Shown here in pieces: positions 29,995 through 35,129 of a stretch of 35,129 bases of DNA. Numbering within the stretch: the first letter of the stretch is position 1; every line of letters begins with the position of its first letter. The stretch comes from Phoronis australis (lineage: Eukaryota; Phoronida; Phoronidae). Both the position numbers and the translations under genes were made by a program. Where the stretch lies: assembly GCA_002633005.1 (NCBI GenBank), contig NMRA01000250.1, forward strand, positions 540,175 through 575,303, read 5' to 3'. The notes under the pieces were generated by a model, which searched no databases, had not been told where the DNA came from, and saw only the letters and a program-made list of their open reading frames with translations.

Positions 29995-30580
29995 TCTTTA
30001 ATTTTGAAAGGATCACCAATTTTTCTTCCTTCGTATTTTTGCTGTCTTTACCGCAGTACTCCTTTCATGATGGTCAGCTGAGTTCATCAAAGTTCTGTCG
30101 TCACTTTAGGCTGCCAGATCGGCTTCTCGCGTTAAAGTCATGGCCCTTTCACTTTGCCTGTATGAAAATCAATTAGGCCTACTAGGCAGCACTGAAGCGA
30201 TGGGCATTGTCAGTTTCATGTTAGAACGCCATGGTGAAATTTTCTAAAGACACTAAAATTATTGAATAGAGATGGTTGCCCCGCTGTGAGAGATAGCAAC
30301 GGCATATTTGTGAGTATTTTGTCCCTGGAGTACATGAATTATAAGCAAATGTATCAATAGTCTCTGTCTAATTCTTTGTAAAATCACGTTTTTAAATAAA
30401 CTTGTATTTTATTTCATTGAACATGTACTTTTTTCTGTTGTTATCTACATTTTTCTTCTTAATTGTAAATATCTATTTGATGTATTGTTATTCGGTGGTC
30501 AGCTATAGCGGCCGGTCTTGTGCTGGCCACCCAGTCATATAACAATGTATGTTTTCATATGATTTAAAAGTTCTCTCCCT

Positions 30581-30665
30581 GCCTCCCTGCCTCCCTCACC
30601 CCCTCTCTCTCTCTCTCTCTCTCTCTCCCTCTCTCTCTCCCTCCCTCTCTCCCTCCCTCCCTCCC
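30581..30665 (+). repeat. CT-rich microsatellite beside an ambiguous base
   Basis: CCCTGCCTCCCTGCCTCCCT runs into (CT)n and (CCCT)n. The N at 30666 follows directly and marks an unresolved base or collapsed length. Any reading frame across it is unreliable. Confidence 0.95.
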
Positions 30666-30849
30666 NGGAACTTTTCGTTACAGATGGGTTTTGATTTTGT
30701 AATTTATTGTACTAATGCGATTATATTCGGTTGCCGAATCGCCGCCTGAGTGCCAGCCATGCCGAGAGGCGGCAGCACTATTGTTCGAATGTGAATTGGC
30801 GTAACTCTGCGAGTACCGCTTAATCTCCAGAATAAGCGCAAGTGAGTGT

Positions 30850-32135
30850 TGCGTGAACTTGGAATTCGATCACGCAAGTGATCTTGAAATTAAGCAAACT
30901 GCCAAACCCGGTACGTGAACTTGGAATCTTGCGTAAACTTGGAATTAAGCGGCTGCCTGGCACACAATCACAGAACAAGGCACTTGGGCTGAAATCGTTA
31001 CTGAACCGGTAGGCTACGGAGAGAAATGATTTCTAAAAAATGATCGAGATAAAGCTCCCGTTGCCTGTTCATGAATATTGGTTAGTACCGAGGGACTGGA
31101 ATAAAAAGTCATTATTAAAGACTGTATTGTTATTACACGTTCCCTCAGTAATGCACCGGGAATTCAAAGTCATAGTCCTACTGCTACGGTCGTCATTTGA
31201 GTCGTATTATTTCTGTGTTGCTGCCTATTCCAATGTAAAGCCTGGTTTATTGTTGAATCAGTGGTGAGCCAAACATTCACTAACTGGTTGCAATACATTT
31301 TATTTGCATTTTCTATTAATTTCAGAACACTTCCGGCCGAGTTTTTCTACCCCGTAAATTCCAAGTTTAAGCAAGATACGCCCTTGCTTAAACTTGGAAT
31401 GATTGTATATTAGCTTTACAAAGTCACATGGTGAACCAAACATCCTCTGGCTGGTTACAATATCTTGTAAGCACAACTTCTTTCTTATCTTGAGCTTTTA
31501 TTGAGCACGTTAATTGTTTTCTTCCGAATTCCACGTTTAAGCAGGCCATTCTCTTTTCCCTTTACCAACCCTACATGTATGTTGTGAAGGAAGCATTCTC
31601 TGAAATATTACAAGACATTGTGAACAATTTTTTATGTCCCTGTAAATTATGGGCGATTAATTTTTACCCAATGCCAAATTTAAAAGATGATTGGAGTAAA
31701 AATAATGCAGCAGTAAACCGGTTCTAACATACAAATAAAACTCACATTTTGTCCGAGTTGTGCTCCAAACAAACGCTGATTCACATTTTATTGTAAAAAC
31801 ACTAATGCTGACAACAGTCTCTGATTGGCTGATATGTCAGTGGTTGACAGGGCATCGACTGCTTATCACATATTTCTGCTCCAAATTGGGGCATTGAGTG
31901 GATAGAGTTTACATCATTGTATCACTAATTTTTATTATATACTGTTTGCCAATGTTGTAGTAAAAAGTTCTCCATGCCTTTTTGTATGGCACATAGTTGT
32001 TCAAACTCTGCGAAAAAGGTGTCGTCTAAGAGGGCGGACATAGGATACCATCCGTTGCCCTTGCCTTGGTACAAAGCTGTATGCTAAATTAATTCAGAAC
32101 AAAATACTGTTCCCTTTAATAAGCAAACTTGGAAT
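30850..32135. repeat. Cluster of a 10-bp motif AACTTGGAAT
   Basis: The motif occurs at 30856, 30918, 30936, 31391 and 32126 on the + strand and at 31358-31367 on the - strand. It is often flanked by GTGA/GTAA before and TTAAGC after. Diverged relatives (CTTGAAATTAAGC near 30885, ATTCCACGTTTAAGC near 31530) suggest a decayed array or a regulatory cluster. No coding sequence overlaps. Confidence 0.7.
31358..31400. repeat. Perfect 18-bp inverted repeat (hairpin) with 7-nt loop
   Basis: ATTCCAAGTTTAAGCAAG, loop ATACGCC, then CTTGCTTAAACTTGGAAT. All 18 pairs match. It is built from two opposed copies of the local AACTTGGAAT motif. It has no T tract that would suggest a pol III terminator. Confidence 0.92.
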
Positions 32136-33341
32136 CAATGGGCTTTTCAGTTAAAAAAAAGATAAGGGTTGAAGCAAGCTTTCTCTCGCAGATTACAATA
32201 AAATGTAAACGCATTTCCTGTTCTTGAGACTACTCTAACACATTAGCAATCGCCTTCTACATAATTCCTAATTTAACCAATACTTAAAACAGTATGGGGT
32301 TTCACATTTTTAATTTTATGAAAAAAATTAATACCTTTAATGAGACACTGTCATAGACAAAATGAAATCCTCGAGTTGGGCCCATTCTTTTTGGAAAGCT
32401 CAGGGGGTCACAGAAAACATGTTCTCCATGTTAGTGCAGGTGGACGGAGTCTCTGGAGATGATGTAAGTTACAACGAAACTGGCGGATAGTTTTTAAAGA
32501 TATTTAAAAATAAGAATGTGACTTTGCTTTAATAATATCTGCATGGACAGGTCTAAGTTTGTATTTTTTCCTACTCACCATCAAATTACAATACAACATA
32601 AAACATACTTTGTAAATGTACAAAGGCTAGCATACAGTATTTTACAATTTAAACTACAATGCCGTAATTTGACAAGGCTAATAAAATATTTGTTTCTTTT
32701 CCACTAGAGTCCAATCCAATTCTAGCTAAATCTCAACAAAAAGATCTTATTGCGCAAGACCATTCACAAACAAAAAATTAAGGACAAGACACAGTCCATC
32801 TAATTTCTTTTGAAATCTCTTGGTACATGTACCTTTAAAATGCAGCATCGCAACATTCCGACTTGCACACATATTCTGCTGCAGTAGTCAATAATAACTT
32901 TTCGATGACAACACTGAGCGGACTCCATGGGATGTGTATTGTGTAATGAATGGTTCTCATTTGAAAAACAATCCATCCCCCTACACGCTGATCATCACCT
33001 TTGACAAATGCAGTACTGCAATAAATGCTCAAATGGTGTAAAAATTTTCGATGCTTGCTTTCTGTATACAAGAGCTACTGCACCCACGGCTGCTACGCAA
33101 TTCCAGTAGTGTTTTTGGAATCATAAAAATGGTAATTAGTTGGTGCATAATGTGTTAAACCCATCCGAATTGAGAAAGTGGCAAATAGATTCCATTTTTG
33201 ACTAGAGTCTGCCCTAACTTTAACTCAAAGGAAAAAATTGATAAAACTTTAACAATTATAAGCATAACATGACAACTGATACTTCTGTCCTCTGATTGTC
33301 AGGAACACAGTTTGATAATTTTAACCCACCTCCCTGTGCAG

Positions 33342-34036
33342 GGGCGGATCCAGGATTTTGAGTTAGGGGGGAGGGGGGGCAGGGCAGAGTATTAGCCAGG
33401 ATTTTGCCTGTCAGACATTCGCACCCCCGAACTGCCTAATGGAATCTGGGAGAATTTTTAGGAAGCCATGGGCCCCTTGGCCCCCTTCCAAATCCGCCAC
33501 TGGCCCAGCAATTTGTCTGTAAACATTTGCGCAAAGCACGATTGTAGATGCGCATAGCACCGAATGGGGGGAGGTCGGGAGGGGGATTTCTGTTTTTCCT
33601 CTAAAAATCAAGCATTTTCCTTGATTTCTGAAGTATTATCCAAAAAAAGGCAAAAAAAAACGCGGAGAACGTTTCATCGTCACTCAGATTCCATTTTCGT
33701 TAAAAAATGAAGTAATTTTCTTCATTGCACAGTGAAGCAGACGACGGAAACGGAGTCGTAGTGGACAGCGCCACTCCCGGTCGCCTGGGATATCGCGGGA
33801 GAGCCTATACTTAGCCATAGTTCCGTTACGATTGCGCTGTGTTCCGAATTTGACACTTGAAATTGGATCTAAGCCCTCCCCCCAAACACTAAAACTGCAC
33901 ACATTTAAATCTTGTTTCAGCCGTATAATTTTGATTACCGGGTTTAATTAATAAACTCAACATTTCCCTACGCTCTTGCTGTTTTATTTTTTGCGGCAGC
34001 CAAGGGGGGGCCTGGGCCCCCCTAAATCCGCTTATG
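33342..34036 (+). mobile_element. Degenerate hAT-like non-autonomous element, right copy
   Basis: Begins CAGGGGCGGATCCAGGATTT. Probably ends near CCTAAATCCGCTTATG, with a second terminus-like CCAAATCCGCCACTG at about 33489-33503 that may end a nested or shorter element. G- and C-runs lie inside both ends. The interior at about 33690-33870 is the inverted, diverged counterpart of the left end of the window. No transposase frame; boundaries are approximate. Confidence 0.55.
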
Positions 34037-34930
34037 CTATGGAGTAACACTTTTCATTAACACCACCAGGATGTCACGCAACTAGTAATGTGACCAATCA
34101 GATACCATAAAAATCATAAGCCCTGACACCAAAGCAAGCAGACAAATGTCAGTACATTAAAGCATTAAAGAAGCACCAGTAGCCATTTAATAAAAGAAAT
34201 ATAGACTGATCTATTGGGCAGATTAGGTTACAAAGACCTGAGAGGGACATATGCTGCATTTAAGGTGATTCATTGGCAAGCAGCTTCAAATGCTGTAACA
34301 GCAATGAAAAGGGGTCCTCCAACTTTGGCTAATCTGTCGACCTACCGACAGGGCACAGTAGCACGAATGGTTATCACCGATTCTGTGTAAGCGATAAAGA
34401 TGTTCACTAACATGTGCTGTCAATGAGACCAGTTGTGTATCCCTGATTTAGTAGCTTGAACGTGCTGCATCAGTTTAGGGGGACTCTTCCTCTTATCCGT
34501 GACTTTCTGGAACACAGGAAGCTGCTTGGAACCTCTTTAAAATGAATAGAATAGTTTAAATTCCTTTTATGCAAACACGATAATACTACATACAAAACTC
34601 TTCAATCAAAATACGCATTACAGACAAAATTGTTTTCATGTTGACGTGCATAATACCAGGAAGAGATAACCAGGAAGGGACAACTGTTTTAGCGCATTTT
34701 AACGTATTTTCAAAGGTGATTTAAAAAGTAAATGTTAAAGTAGTCTGGAATCCAAGCATTGTGTTTGAAAGCTTAACTCTTTAGCTATAAAATGACACCA
34801 CTTTTGTCCCCAAAGACTTCATATTAATGGCACTGGGATGCTTTGAACATGACTTGTTTTACCCTTCCAAAAGATGCCTCTTCCCAGGCATGTACTCGGG
34901 CACGATCCTCTTTTTTGAACCAACAGATGT
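34037..34930. other. Unassigned sequence near the right end
   Basis: No conserved exon, tandem repeat or inverted repeat recognised. AT-rich non-coding sequence. Confidence 0.5.
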
Positions 34931-34939
34931 CACTAATAT

Positions 34940-34985
34940 ATGCAAATGAGGCTCGCATCGTCTACGTCATACGACGTCATACGGC
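34940..34985 (+). promoter_or_regulatory. Candidate octamer plus paired CRE-like sites
   Basis: ATGCAAAT (POU octamer) at 34940-34947 is followed by TACGTCA at 34963-34969 and GACGTCA at 34973-34979, ten bases apart (one helical turn), within a locally GC-richer stretch. This would suit a promoter of a gene lying to the right, but no exon is visible before the window ends. Confidence 0.3.
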
Positions 34986-35129
34986 GCGAGCTTCCAATTT
35001 GAACCCTCGAGTGCCTTTAGTGAATGACTTGAAACGCAGTTCTATCTGACTGGGCAGATCTAAGAAAATGAAGAACTCATCATGCAAGTCAATGTTCAAA
35101 GGACATTGAATGGTTTCACATGAAAATAC

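Noticed and set aside
32343-32470. Stretch ATGAGACACTGTC to GATGATGTAAGT, resembling an exon with a donor
   Set aside because: No frame gives a recognisable protein and no acceptor is convincing. Its composition suggests an unclassified repeat, but I could not find a second copy in the window.
34843-35049. 68-codon + strand frame near the right end
   Set aside because: No recognisable motif or splice context; composition looks like chance and it overlaps the CRE-like sites.

Overview
This is animal nuclear DNA. It is AT-rich, with GT-AG introns of about 0.3-3 kb, metazoan gene families, Penelope-like and LINE retrotransposon remnants, fold-back MITEs and hAT-like termini. The two proteins resemble vertebrate DNAJC25 and SLC5A3, but the gene structure and repeats do not look vertebrate. 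An invertebrate deuterostome (hemichordate, echinoderm or cephalochordate) is my best guess; the species cannot be fixed by eye. One ambiguous base (N) sits in a CT-rich microsatellite at 30666.

Layout: (1) 1-1117 holds a degenerate dispersed repeat and the presumed DNAJC25 upstream region. (2) 1118-12546, + strand: a complete DNAJC25 gene. I reconstructed it as 11 coding exons (336 codons) with every intron boundary GT-AG and in phase. (3) 12547-13719: a 1.2 kb tail-to-tail gap with candidate poly(A) hexamers on both strands. (4) 27927-13720, - strand: a complete SLC5A3/SMIT1-like sodium/myo-inositol cotransporter, reconstructed as 14 coding exons (715 codons). Its introns hold a Penelope-like element with a GIY-YIG remnant, a LINE reverse-transcriptase fragment, several fold-back elements and a tandemly duplicated intron. 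(5) 27928-35129: no recognisable conserved gene. It holds one 48-codon membrane-type small ORF (- strand), a CT microsatellite, a cluster of a 10-bp motif with a perfect hairpin, a hAT-like repeat that inversely matches the left end of the window, and CRE/octamer-like sites near the right end.

The two genes act in different processes: DNAJC25 is a membrane-anchored J-domain co-chaperone, and SLC5A3 is an osmolyte/inositol transporter. Nothing in the sequence links them except convergent orientation and possible 3' overlap. I found no prokaryote-like cluster, CRISPR array or clearly new multi-gene system. The most unusual signals concern splicing: a minisatellite that repeats the DNAJC25 exon-6 donor, an intron duplication that copies the SLC5A3 exon-11 acceptor, a frame-breaking competing donor at SLC5A3 exon 12, inverted MITE copies flanking DNAJC25 exon 5, and an SLC5A3 coding region split by 13 introns where the mammalian gene has none.
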